Shown here: positions 1-10,273 of the stretch, piece by piece
How the letters are laid out: each line of letters opens with the position of its first letter
How positions within the stretch are numbered: the first letter of the stretch is position 1
Assembly: GCA_028274465.1 (NCBI GenBank)
Contig: CM051456.1
Span: 6,387,545-6,451,544 of the forward strand
Direction of reading: 5' to 3'
DNA: 64,000 bases
From: Plantago ovata
Lineage: Eukaryota > Streptophyta > Magnoliopsida > Lamiales > Plantaginaceae
Notes under the pieces: model-generated
Told to the model about the DNA's origin: nothing
Seen by the model: only the letters and a program-made list of their open reading frames with translations
The model's database searches: none
Made by a program: the position numbers and the translations under genes

Positions 1-678
1 TGCAGAAATTACATGAAGATGTTTTAGGAATTTTTACAGACTATGTACGATTTCCTTCCCTTGCAATTTTTCCGTTTTACTGCAGCTAGCTAGGGCAACA
101 AGCTTCGTCTATTTAAAGAGCAAAGCATTTGCTCTGTACATTCATTTGTTTATCGAACCGGGCGTCATTGGGCTGGGCTAATGGATCTTGCACGCAGGAA
201 CTTTGTAAATCTCAAAATTACCACCAAAGAGCATTAAATAGATAGTTTATGTATTTAGTTTATACCTAGAACTCTTGGACCCTTCATGGTTCATGCCCCC
301 TTTTAATTAATTTGCCAAGGAAGATCGTAAAACAGGGCAACGTGAGAGAACAAAGATCACAAGAACATAAACAAAATCATTAAGGACATTTTTATCAACA
401 ATCAGTCAAAATTCGGTTTAAATGATTTATAAATTAAAGCTTGGTTAATTCATACTACTCCCTTAACATTGGGGTTCATACATTCTGCAATGCAGAGTTC
501 CCTGATTCTACATTTCTACCTAACATTATAACAGAAGAAAAACAAGAAAAAGAAAAATTAATCTTCAAACTCTGAGTTTCTGGCGGACGATTCAGTCTCT
601 TCCAGGTGAGAGGATGGGGGTTGAAATAGTCGGAGAATGTTGTTAATTAATCTTGGACATATGTTGTTGAGACTTCAA
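1..678. other. 3' flank of the first secreted-protein gene
   Basis: No gene is seen here. From about 450 to 678 the sequence is recognisably related to about 2380-2540 and 5520-5690: each has an AACATTGGGGTT-like stretch, a GGACGATTC-like stretch, TCTCTTCCA, and then an end close to the stop side of a gene copy. It is therefore the 3' flank of the duplicated unit. Bases 1-450 show no supported feature. Confidence 0.6.
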
Positions 679-1295
679 TTAATCTGGCATTGGCTTCATT
701 TTCAGCCACCTCATACAGTTTTTCTGACCTTTGTCAGCTGCCATGCTCATTCCTTCACTTGCCTTTCGGATTTTGTTAATAGGTGGCAGCGATCCAGCTG
801 TCCTGGAAGCATATTCCGATGTCTCTGCATGAAATTAACATTGTCATTAAATTAAATTAATATAAACGGATTAATTACGAACCAACTACAAATTTCACAT
901 TTTATAGATGACGTGAAAGTATTCCAGGCCGAAAAATATAATATACCTTTAGCAGCGGAACTTATAGTTTCCGTTGATTTTGAGGCGGCACCTTTAACAT
1001 TTTCCGTACCATCTACAAGAAACCTGTATCAATAATACGATAATTTACATTATTAATAGTAACATGTATCAATACTTCGTGCACCTAAATGGTAGGAGAT
1101 ATACAGGTTTCCGGTGTACAATAAATATGGATCGATTATATTGACTTACTCAGAGGCCTTGCTCTTTCCCCGTTTATTCCAATCTTTCATGTATAGCGTT
1201 GATGTTTCTTTTGCTGCCACACTGCGGCACAACTCCATTGACACCATAACCGCAAGGCACGCAAAGAGAAACAACATACTCTTATTCCCTGCCAT
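679..1295 (-). CDS. small secreted protein, copy A (LEA-like C-terminal part)
   Basis: I do not recognise this gene in any named family. The inferred minus-strand model is exon 1 1295-1150, exon 2 1023-947 and exon 3 824-679, with GT-AG junctions, one open frame and 122 residues. Exon 1 encodes a clear signal peptide (MAGNKSMLFLFACLAVMVSM, then ELCRSVAAKE), so secretion is expected. Exons 2-3 encode small, polar, Ala/Ser/Thr/Lys/Glu-rich sequence (ENVKGAASKSTETISSAAK, ETSEYASRTAGS) resembling late-embryogenesis-abundant helices. That resemblance is compositional, not proof of family. The signal exon and the 3' end are homologous to copies B and C, which lack a visible middle exon. A TATA-like element lies about 80 bases upstream. 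The exon 2 acceptor has alternatives a few bases apart, so the middle exon is the least certain part. Confidence 0.5.
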
Positions 1296-1370
1296 TACTA
1301 TTATCCTTTTTAAAATAAAATATTATTTTGTTTTATTTTTTGAATATGTTGGTAGAGAAAGAAGTTGATG

Positions 1371-1380
1371 TGTATATATA
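1371..1380 (-). promoter_or_regulatory. TATA box of copy A
   Basis: TATATATA-type core in the conserved context GATTGTAGCAT (written on the plus strand). The same block lies at matching distance upstream of copies B (about 3894-3903) and C (about 6982-6990), about 80-110 bases from each ATG. Confidence 0.6.
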
Positions 1381-1559
1381 GATTGTAGCATGGTGAACGG
1401 GGTTGTTGCAATGTGGCGGAGTTTGCTCTTTGGCAAAACATAGAAATGGAAAATATATAGGATCATCCTCTATTCTCCTGATAATTTCCTTAATTAGCAT
1501 TTTTGCAAATATAGAAACACAGTAGTACAGTAGTATGGGTACAAACAATTGGACCATAA

Positions 1560-2063
1560 TTTCATCTAGTTCATTAGGGCTACTTAATACTTCGCTTTAT
1601 ATTTTACAAAGTTAGTCAGAATAAAATTTTAAATCAGCCATAGGTCACTAGAAACTTCTTATTGATCCAACAACAACCGTTACAAAGCATACAACAATAT
1701 CCTATCAACAATCAACTGGGATTTCATCAATCTATCAACAAACTCTAACTTCTAACCAGGACCGTTAAAATAGCTAGGTAGAAAATTGTTTAATTAGATG
1801 AAACTGTGTTGAGACGAATGTAGAGAATCACTCGATGTATCAACATATAGTCTCAATTTATGCTCATCCTTGCAAAACTTGAGAGAATTGCACTGAGCTA
1901 AAAGAGAATTCAATACCTAATTCAATTTGCTTTAGTGTCTCCTTATAATCCAAGCAAACTTATGTGTCATCTATTATTATTGCACTGTGATTTTAGATTT
2001 AGTTCATGATTGACATTGGAACACATAATTGTGGATTTATAATGTACTAGATATAAATTAGTA
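1560..2063. other. intergenic, duplicated spacer
   Basis: No gene. The stretch from about 1855 to 2062 is homologous to about 5290-5490 (shared CTCATCCTTGCAAAACTTG and TTATTATTGCACTGTG), so the spacer was duplicated along with the gene unit. Confidence 0.6.
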
Positions 2064-2325
2064 CTCTCTCCGTCTCACAAAACATTACCCACTAGGGTTA
2101 GCGCGCAGTTTAAGAAGAAACAATAAAGTAGTATAAAGTTAGTGGGGTATGTTAATATTTTAATTGAAATAGAGTTGTTAAAATATAAATTAGTGACAAA
2201 GTTGTAATATAGTATACAAAATAATGTTTTTAATGTGTGGGGTAGCTTCCATTTAAGGAAATGGGTAAAGTTTTGTGGGACACCTACAAATGGAAAGTGG
2301 GTAAAGTTTTGTGAGACGGAGGTAG
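2064..2325. mobile_element. Stowaway-type MITE (262 bp) with TA target duplication
   Basis: Terminal inverted repeats read CTCTCTCCGTCTCACAAAA on the left and TTTTGTGAGACGGAGGTAG on the right, flanked by TA at 2062-2063 and 2326-2327. This is the Tc1/mariner Stowaway signature. The homologous spacer of copy C near 5480-5490 lacks the element and has a single TA before the shared GAACAAATCGAA, which gives an empty site. Confidence 0.9.
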
Positions 2326-2544
2326 TAGAACAAATCGAAAGTTTTATTATGTTGGGTTAATTTACAAATATCACTTTAACATTGGGGTTTTCTACATTAA
2401 TTGTACAACCCACAATTCTAACATTCTAGTACGAAAAGAACAAATAATCTCCAAACTACATGTTTCTAGAGGACGATTCGATCTCTTCCAAGTGGGTCAA
2501 ATGGAGTTGACTGTTAGAGAAATGTCGTTAGTTAATCCTCCGAC

Positions 2545-3355
2545 TCGTTTTACTTGGACTCCTTTTCCTTGGACTTGTTTTATTGGCGGACTTGTCTTCC
2601 TCGGACTTGTGTTTCTTTGACTTGTTTTCCTCTTCCTCTGACTTTTTTTCCTTTGACTTGTTTTCCCGAGACTTTTCTCCCTTTTCCTTTTTTCCTCGGA
2701 CTCTTTTTCCTCTGATTTTTTTTCCTTTTTCTTCTTTTCCTCAGATTCATTTTCCTTCGGCTTTTTTTCCTTTCTATTTTTTCCTCTGACTCATTTTCCT
2801 CAGACTTTTTTCCTTTTTCTTCTTCTTCTTGGACTCGTTTTCTTCCGAATTTTCTCCCTTCTTCTTTTTTTCCTCGGACTTGTTGTCTTCCGATTTTTTT
2901 TCCTTTTTCTCCTTTTCCTCGGATTCGTTTTCCTTCAACTTCTTTCCTCGGTCTCGTTTTCCTCCGACTTTTTTCCCTTTTTCTTTTTTTTCTCGGACTT
3001 GTTTTCCTCCGACTTCTTTCCCTTCTTCTTTTTTTCTTCCGACTCATTTTCCTTAGACTTTTTTTCCTTTTTATTTTTTTTCCGGACTCATTTTCCTCAG
3101 AATTATTTTCTTCTTTTCCTCGGATTCATTTTCCTTCAACTTCTTTTCCTCTGACTCGTTTTCGTCCGACTTTTTTTCCTCTTTCTTTTTTTTCTCCGAA
3201 TTCTTTACCTTTTTCTTTTTTTCCTCGGACTCATTTTCGTCCAACTTTTTTCCCTTTTTCTTTTTTTCTCGGACTCATTTTCCTCCGAATTATTTCCCTT
3301 TTTCTTTTTTCCTCGGACTCATTTTCCTCCGACTTGTTCTCCTCTGACTCTTTTC
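2545..3355 (-). repeat. expanded 15-16 bp repeat tract behind copy B
   Basis: About 800 bases built from a degenerate unit reading roughly GAGTCCGAGGAAAAA on the minus strand, homologous to the coding repeat of copy C. Long frames are open on both strands (minus 2580-3047 and 3231-3419, plus 2583-2789 and 2829-3056) because the unit contains no stop in most phases. These frames probably reflect composition. Indels switch the minus frame between Glu/Ser-rich, Ser-Pro-Arg-Lys-rich and Val-Arg-Gly-Lys-rich readings. By the best splice model of copy B the tract lies beyond an early stop and is not translated. Confidence 0.8.
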
Positions 3356-3358
3356 TAG

Positions 3359-3792
3359 CTATAGCTTCATTTTTAGAAGCAGCTCTCTTGGAACCGTCAC
3401 CATTCGTCCTGGAATGCATTGGATCTCAATAAGTACAATAATCTATAGTTGAACATATAATGTTAGTGATGGAAACCAAAAAGATTGTTAAACTTTGAAA
3501 ATTGGAGGGGGGGGGGAGCGCATTGTGGAATGAATACAAGTGTTCAGTAAAATGGACATTGTCGGGCATCCGTCATATGTACAAATTTACAACGTTTTCA
3601 AATAGTCATAATTACAATATAAGCATGGATTGTAATTAACTTACTCAGGGCGGGGGCGGGTGCCATTATCCCTAAAGAATCCTCATCTAGTTGTGTTGTC
3701 ATTTCTTTGGCTGTCACAATACGACACAACTCCATTGACATTGTTACTGCTAGGCACACAAAGAGCACCAACATAGTCTTATTCCCTGCCAT
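3359..3792 (-). CDS. small secreted protein, copy B (truncated by a phase shift)
   Basis: Paralogue of copies A and C. Exon 1 is 3792-3645 and encodes a signal peptide (MAGNKTMLVLFVCLAVTMSM), then a short polar stretch ending near APAPAL. Another ATG two codons upstream (3798) is in frame, but the 3792 start matches the paralogues. The donor GTAAGT is at 3644. Exon 2 starts at 3408 after CATTCCAG, as in copy C. The C-rich run before the donor is one base shorter than in copy C, so exon 2 is entered in another phase and stops at 3359-3361, giving 65 residues without the Lys-rich repeat. Were the phase restored, the frame would read into KESEENKSEEN-type repeats. It is either a shortened secreted peptide or a pseudogene. 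Confidence 0.45.
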
Positions 3793-3893
3793 TTTCAAAC
3801 CTTTTTGTATTTTGTGTTTTTCAAAATCTATGTTATTTGTTGTTTTGTTTTCATTATTTTTTTTAATGTTGAAAGTAGAGTAGGAAGTTGATG

Positions 3894-3903
3894 GATATAT
3901 ATA
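3894..3903 (-). promoter_or_regulatory. TATA box of copy B
   Basis: ATATATATAG block in the same context as upstream of copies A and C, about 100 bases from the copy B ATG. Confidence 0.55.
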
Positions 3904-3959
3904 GATTTTAGCATGAAGGTGAACAAGGTATTGGAATGTGATGGAGGATTAGACATTTG

Positions 3960-4745
3960 TCACTAGCTCGACGGAGTTAGATCTCGACCAAAGGCTCTTT
4001 CTCTGGTATTGTCAAAAGAAATAGATAGAGAATAATTAGGATCAAAATATAGATACAAATTAAATAGTATGGTTACAAGCAAGTGTGCCACATTTCTCGT
4101 TTTGTTTCACAAAACAAGGAGCACCCAATAATAAGGTTGACTCGAACCTATATCGTCATTAATAGTGATAAGTCAGGTATGTAGTGTAAAGTGTATAAAA
4201 TTCCCTCCACTTATTTGATATAAGCATGAAACACCCATTAATATGAAGTCTTTAAACAAAACATCATCCATAATGATATTCTTCCAAATAAATATGAAGT
4301 CTTGTCAGGACCAGGAATAGTAGTTTATAAACATCGTTACGAACCACTTAAGTACAAATATCGACCACAAACATTTTACATTCCACTTAGAATTTGATTA
4401 CAGAAATCATGCATCCTCTGCACATAGCTGATCAATTAACTGTTTCCTAAGAGCTACCAGAGCTTGGATTACTTTACTTGAACCTCCCCATTTATCAACA
4501 TTCAGATCATTGTCATTTGACGAAGATAGTGCCGAGCATAGTGAGAAAGACTAGTTTTGACTTTGTTCTAATTGAAACCACCAAGCTGGACTAGAGGTGT
4601 CATCATAGCTGCTTAGCTTTAGGTCATTAAATCTTTCCTTTTTGTGATTCAGAGTTTACATCTGCAAAATGGCATACAAAACAATGCGCGTACTGAAATT
4701 TTAATAGCCGAGCATTCAACTCAACATCTCAACAATCGGCTAGCA
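3960..4745. other. intergenic
   Basis: AT-rich spacer between copy B and a hAT-like element. No coding frame, RNA gene or clear repeat is supported. Confidence 0.5.
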
Positions 4746-5043
4746 GGGCTGGATTTATGGGCCCTGTGCGAACATTTTAAATGGTCCAACTATTTAAGAA
4801 AAAATAAAAAATATATGTGAAAAAAGGACACAACAGGAATTGAACCCGACCTAAAAAATCCAGACCTCAAAAATCCAAATGATTTATAAAGTCAACACTA
4901 TCCAATGTGCTAGAAGAACTTTTTTTAATTTTTGTGCATTTCAAATATATATACATAAAAACAATTTATAAATTTGGGGCCCTAATTTTTCAGAGGCCCT
5001 GAGCGGTTGGGCAATCCGCACACCCTCAGCGCCGGGCCGTCTG
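4746..5043. mobile_element. non-autonomous hAT (Tip100-like) element
   Basis: The left end is CAGGGCTGGATTTATGGGCC. The right end, reverse-complemented, begins with a CAGACGGCCCGGCGC-like end followed by a GGGCCCC block. CAGGGC plus internal GGGCCC near both ends is typical of plant Tip100-type hAT elements. Both flanks carry GGCTAG (4739-4745 and 5042-5047), consistent with a degraded target duplication. No transposase frame is present. Confidence 0.6.
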
Positions 5044-5044
5044 G

Positions 5045-5681
5045 CTAGAAGAACAAGAACAAACTTTTATGCAATAAATAGCAATCAGGTTAAAATATAT
5101 AATCTTGAGATTCCAAACCTATGTTTATACCCATGAATGCAATGTTGTTATTAGATGAATGACAGAAGCTCAAATTGTGTGTAATATGTTTTTTTTTTTT
5201 TTTCAATCATCTATTTAAAACAAATTTTCCATTTGGGGAATAAGGATGCATTAATATAAAGAAACTTTCTCGGAATGTATTATAGTGATCAATTTTCACT
5301 CATCCTTGCAAAACTTGAGAGAATATCTAATTCAATTCGCTTTAGCGCCACCTTATAATCCATGCAAACGTATGTGTCATTTATTATTATTATTATTGCA
5401 CTGTGGTTTTACGTTTAGTTCGGAATAGACATTGGGAACATGTAATCATGAATTGATAATGCACTAGTAGATAGAAATCAATAGAACAAATCGAATGTTT
5501 TATTATGTTGTCTTAAAATCACAAATAATACGTAACTTTGGAGTTTCCTACATTCATTGTAGGACTCCTGATTCTAAGAAAACAAGAAAAACAACAAATA
5601 ATCTCCAAAATTTGAAAATCTGGAGGACGGTTCGATCTCTTCCAGGTGGGTGAAACATAGTTGATAGTTGGAGAAATGTTG
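5045..5681. other. duplicated spacer and 3' flank of copy C
   Basis: No gene. About 5290-5490 matches 1855-2060 and about 5520-5680 matches the 3' flanks of copies A and B. It includes a (TTA)n run near 5382-5398. Confidence 0.6.
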
Positions 5682-6886
5682 TTAGTTAATCATCGGACTC
5701 GTTTTCTTTGGACTTGTTTTTCTTGGACTTCTTTTCCTCGGACTTGTTTTTATGGGACTTGTTTTTCTTCGACTTGTTTTCCTCTGACTTTTTGTCCGTG
5801 GACTTTTTTTCCTCTGAATTTTTTTCCTTCGACTTTTTTCCTTCAACTTTTTTTCCTTCGACTCTTTTTTCTTGGACTTTTTTTCCTCGGACTCTTTTTC
5901 CCCCGACTTTTTTACCTCTGACTCTTTTTTCTTGGACTTGCTTTTCTCCGACTCTATTCTGGCAATGGCTTCATTTTCAGAAGCAGCTCTCATGGAACCT
6001 TCACCATTCGTCCTGGAATGCAATGGATCTCAATATGCACTTACGAAGCATGAATACGAATACGAAAAAGGAATATGATACGATACGAATACGAAAAAAC
6101 GGTAAAATCTAAAATATCAAAATACAAATACGTTATAAATATGTTTTTTAACATACTTATTTTTTTAATATGTATTTAGCAAAATTAAGTACCAAACACT
6201 AAAATAACTTAATAAATGAATAAATCAAGAAATATAAACGTCACAACCACAATAAAAAGACAAGAAACTGAATTAATTAAGCATCAGTACCATTTTAATT
6301 ACTACTCCTATCATTCCACCACCAAATATAGTTTAATCTATGTAATTAAATCCCAATAGACAAATATCACTGAGACGTATTGGATAATCAGCAGAGAGAA
6401 CTGTGGCTTAAAAAGGAAATATTAAAAAAAATAAGCAATCAGTAGCTGAAAACGTTTGGACACCGTTTTTCGGCATATTTCATATTGAAAACGTTTTTCC
6501 CAAGAATTCTTTAGTAACTTGCCGTTTCAGGCTTCCTAGATAAGTGCAATAGTCCATAGTTGAACATATAAAGTTAGTCACGGGAACCAAAAAGATTGTT
6601 AAACTTGAAAATTGGAAGGGGACATTGTGGGTGGGGGAATACATGTGTGGAATCAAAGAGGCATTGTTGGACATCCCTAATATGTACAAGTTTACAACGC
6701 TTCCGAATAGTAATAAATCATAATTATGGATTTGTAATAAACTTACTCAGGGGCGGGGGCCTTTAACCCTTTAGAATTCGCCTCTAGTGTTGACGATTCT
6801 TTGGTTGTCGCAATGCGGCACCACCCCATTGAAACCATTACTGCAAGGCACACAAAGAGCACCAACATAATCTTATTCCTTGCCAT
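5682..6886 (-). CDS. small secreted Lys/Glu/Ser/Pro-repeat protein, copy C
   Basis: Best-preserved repeat-bearing copy; I do not recognise the family. Exon 1 is 6886-6747: signal peptide MARNKIMLVLFVCLAVMVSM, then a polar linker ending in APAPE. The donor is GTAAGT. Exon 2 is 6012-5682, entered after CATTCCAG. The model gives 156 residues in one frame. After TNGEGSMRAASENEAIARIE, the first half of the repeat is zwitterionic (ESEKSKSKKKESEVKKSG). From about residue 108 the same DNA unit is read in another phase and becomes strongly basic, with SPRK, SPIK and SPKK motifs. Predicted role: secreted, disordered, highly charged. The intron holds an inserted transposon (6036-6540) that copy B lacks. 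No function is assigned; histone-tail-like SPKK motifs are noted only as a resemblance. Confidence 0.55.
5690..5955 (-). repeat. 15 bp coding repeat tract of copy C
   Basis: Degenerate repeats of a unit near GAGTCCGAGGAAAAA on the minus strand. One phase gives Glu-Ser-Glu-Glu-Lys, another Ser-Pro-Arg-Lys-Lys. Open frames also run on the plus strand (5661-5921, 5708-6112) and encode Phe/Ser/Leu-rich sequence that is probably an artefact of the repeat. Confidence 0.8.
6036..6540. mobile_element. transposon in the intron of copy C (TA-flanked)
   Basis: The copy C intron carries about 505 bases absent from the copy B intron, where the flanks join as CTCAATAAGTACAATA near 3425-3440. The insert is bounded by TA at 6034-6035 and 6541-6542. 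Its ends contain related inverted motifs, CGAAGCATGAATACG on the left and a reverse-complemented GGAAGCCTGAAACGG on the right. The ATACGAATACGAAAA-rich left part is shared in opposite orientation with 63690-63822. Superfamily not established. Confidence 0.65.
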
Positions 6887-6981
6887 TTTCAAACTTTTTT
6901 GTATTTTATATTTTTCTAAAATTTATGTTATTTATTAGTTTATTTTATTTTAATGTTGAAAGTGGAGTATAAAGTTTATGG

Positions 6982-6990
6982 GTATATATA
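6982..6990 (-). promoter_or_regulatory. TATA box of copy C
   Basis: TATATATA core in the context shared with copies A and B, about 100 bases upstream of the ATG. Confidence 0.6.
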
Positions 6991-6999
6991 GATTGTAGC

Positions 7000-9900
7000 A
7001 TGAAAGTGAAGAGGGTAGTTGGAATGTTACATAGGATTAGAGATTTGTCACTAGTTTTGTGGAGTTTGATCTTGACCAAAGGTTTTTTTCGGGTATTGAC
7101 AAAATAATACATAGAGAATAGAGAATATGTAGGATCACCGTCTATTCTCTTGTTAATTTCTTTTGAGCATCATGTTTTTCTTACAAGTTTGTGAAACGCT
7201 GGTGTAACCAATTAGCAGTAGGACCTGTATAAATAATTTTCTCCGATTCCAATTTGGTGCCAACGTGCTAAATTAATAACCTGACTAATATTATAAGATA
7301 ATAATTTTTCTTAAAATTAAATAGGTCTCATCCGATACATGAATTAATAATTCACTAATTTTATTAAAAAATATATATATGTAACTAAATTACACAATTT
7401 TCTTGAAAAATGATTCCATGGTTAATTATTTTTGTTGAAATTTATATCTCCCTAGACATGATCTTTAAGTTTTTTTAGTGCGGTTAGAAGTTTCAGCGTA
7501 GAATGTTCATGTTGTAGTAGAAAATTATTCAATGTGAGTGTCGCATGTATTGCTTCTTTTTTACTAACAGGCTTTAATTAATGCAACACTATCATCTTCA
7601 ACTTCGTCATTCTTTTTAGGTCCCATGATCTCATCAATTACCAACCCCATCACTTCATTTTTTCCAGGATAGTTTAAATGTGTTGAGATAATTCAACTCT
7701 TTAATTAAGATTTAGAGCTCCTTAATGCGTCTATCGCGTTCAATTGAGGAATTTATGAATTTTCAGTATCGGTGGTCCATAGCTTGCAATGACGAAAACA
7801 ATTGGCAATTGCATTTTTTTAACATTAGTTGTCCAAGCTGAAATTGCAAGATTGATTGCTTAATTGCAAGATGTTTATCTTCTATGGATTGTAATTTGCG
7901 AATTTTCTTTTCGAACAAATTGGTGGATGGATCGATTTATGGGGGACTTCGAGTGTAGTGTGGTGCGGTTCTGGTCTACTAGCAGTGTGATGGGTTGACA
8001 CTTGACAGTCAAAATCATATATCCCCTTCCCTCCCTTCCCTCCAATGGTTTATGTTTTAGTGTTTATTATTTCCAAAATAATTTTAAAAAAATAATTAAA
8101 AATAAAAAAAAATTAAAAAAAAGTTTGTGAATGTCATAAACTTGAACTTTAAGTCATTATGCACATAAAATCATCATTCATTAATTTTTAAAACATTTTT
8201 CTATTTTTAATTACTTTTCAAATTGTTTTGATTAAAAAGAGAAACATGAAATTTTAGATGGAACGGGGAGTACTATACTTTACTTAAGGTTGGGTGAGAT
8301 ATAACTTGTATTTTTCATGGTTATATTCCATTTCTTGTGATCTTTATATATATTTTTAATTTACGTCTAATAAATTTTGCGGTTTTAGAAAGGAAAAAAA
8401 GATACATGAGGAGAAGATCCTGTAGTGTTTATTAGTAGTTCTTACTACTAAAAGCGAGCAAACACGGTTATATATATAGAGTTTTGAGGAACACGTCGTC
8501 GCACGTGTTATGTATGTGAACGTACATGAGAAGAATTAATCTTCGCCCCGCAGATAGTAAAGCGAGTATAAAGATTAGATGTGGACACAAAATCAAACTC
8601 CACTAATATTATTAACACTAGTTAATTATTTTATACTACTACTAGGAAGGACTTAAATTCAAAATCACATGGAACAAAACGCCTCTATTCCTCCTATTTA
8701 TGGTTGTTGGTTGTTGTTACGTTTGAAAACAATCAATCAATCATATTCACGGTGGGTGGGATGGGTTCAAGGAATTCACAACGCCTCTCTTTTCTATATA
8801 TTGCAATACTTTTTGAACCATGCGGCGTGAAACGGAAACTGAATGCCATGCCACAACAATCACAACATCAAGTTTGACGTTACAACCGTCAATCTTAATT
8901 CACATGAAGGAAAAATGGAGAAAAGACAGCCGTTGGAACCGCGGTGTTTATATACAGGTAAATGAGAGTTTGAAGATTGAACAAGAGAATAACATACGCC
9001 ACAAGAAATAAACTTGTATAGAACCAAACATCATGTCATAACAACAAATAAGTTGCTTTTCAAAACAAAAAAAAACAACAAATAAGTTTACAAAGTTTAA
9101 TTTCCTGAATGTTGAGGTAGCCAGTCATTCCTATGCAAGCCGCATGTATAAACCAGTCACGTACAAATTACAATTATCTCCAGATTTTCAAAAATACAAA
9201 AGGAATAATGAAAATCCTATTTACATGTTACTGGAATTCCTTAAAAAAATGAAAATAAGCATCAAAACATCTTAGTAGTAGCCTTATGTTTTTTTAAGGA
9301 GTAATTTGCAGTCAAAGTTCGAAAAAAATCAACCTTAGAAAACTTATTATGGAACAGAGGGAGTACTACTTAAGTGATTATTTTAATTTTAACAAAACAC
9401 TAATATATTGCTTAATTTCAACTTTTACTATTTATAACAAACATTACATGTTTTTGCTTAAAATCAACTTTTCGATGTTGACGTTACAGAACAAGAATCA
9501 ACACTATTATCATCTCCTTTTTTTATTTTCACTTTTGCTACAACGTGATAGAGGTGAGTTTTGTAATTCACGACGGGTGAAATATTTTATCAATCCACGA
9601 CATGTTGGATGACAAAATTGGCATGTGAGTGGCGGGCGAATGACAATTTGTAATTTGACTAAAATAATTTAACTATCAAACAATTTATTGAAAAAAAAAG
9701 AAATAACCAATACAAACAGATACATCAAACCATATTCGCCAAAGCTAGAAAGAAAACTAAACATCTTCATGGCAAAGCAACTCGTAGTATGCTTCAGCAA
9801 CCAAAATGACACCATAGCCAACCTTAACAAGTGAGCTTTTAGCAACAATAACTCAAAATGTCCGGTACACAGGAAATCCAACAAATAAACCCAACCAAAC

Positions 9901-10268
9901 GCTACACAATAGTTAATCTTGTCTCGGAATTATTATCAGTACTTTAGTTTATTATTTACAGCATTATGCAAAATTAGTACATACTACTATTAACTAGTCA
10001 ATCCAGTACCAGTAGTATACTACTAAATGGGTCTATATTATATTATCTATGACGGGTGGGTGGGTGGCGGGTGCAACCGTCAACCAACCACCTTCCGGCC
10101 CGTGTCGAGTGCTACTATTTTTTAGTCGCGGCTACTTTTAACATAAAAAAAATTGGCGGGATGGGTGATTGGATGGCGGTTTGCACGGTCGGGTCATGCG
10201 GGCCGGTATTATGGTCACCCCTACTAAGAGTCCACCAATAAATTATTTTTTCGGAATAAATTAGGATT
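7000..10268. other. AT-rich intergenic DNA with transposon relics
   Basis: No gene is supported; open frames are short and unrelated to known families. Lone MITE-like ends are visible, for example GGAACGGGGAGTA near 8250 and GGAACAGAGGGAGTA near 9350. The segment 10050-10232 is GC-richer and ends in ATTATGGTCACCCCTAC, which resembles a hAT end (reverse complement GTAGGGGTGACC), but the other end is not clear. Confidence 0.5.
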
Positions 10269-10273
10269 GAAAT

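Noticed and set aside
2580..3056. Long open frames on both strands in the K-rich tract as separate genes
   Set aside because: They follow from a stop-poor 15-16 bp repeat, overlap each other on opposite strands and lack their own promoter or conserved start.
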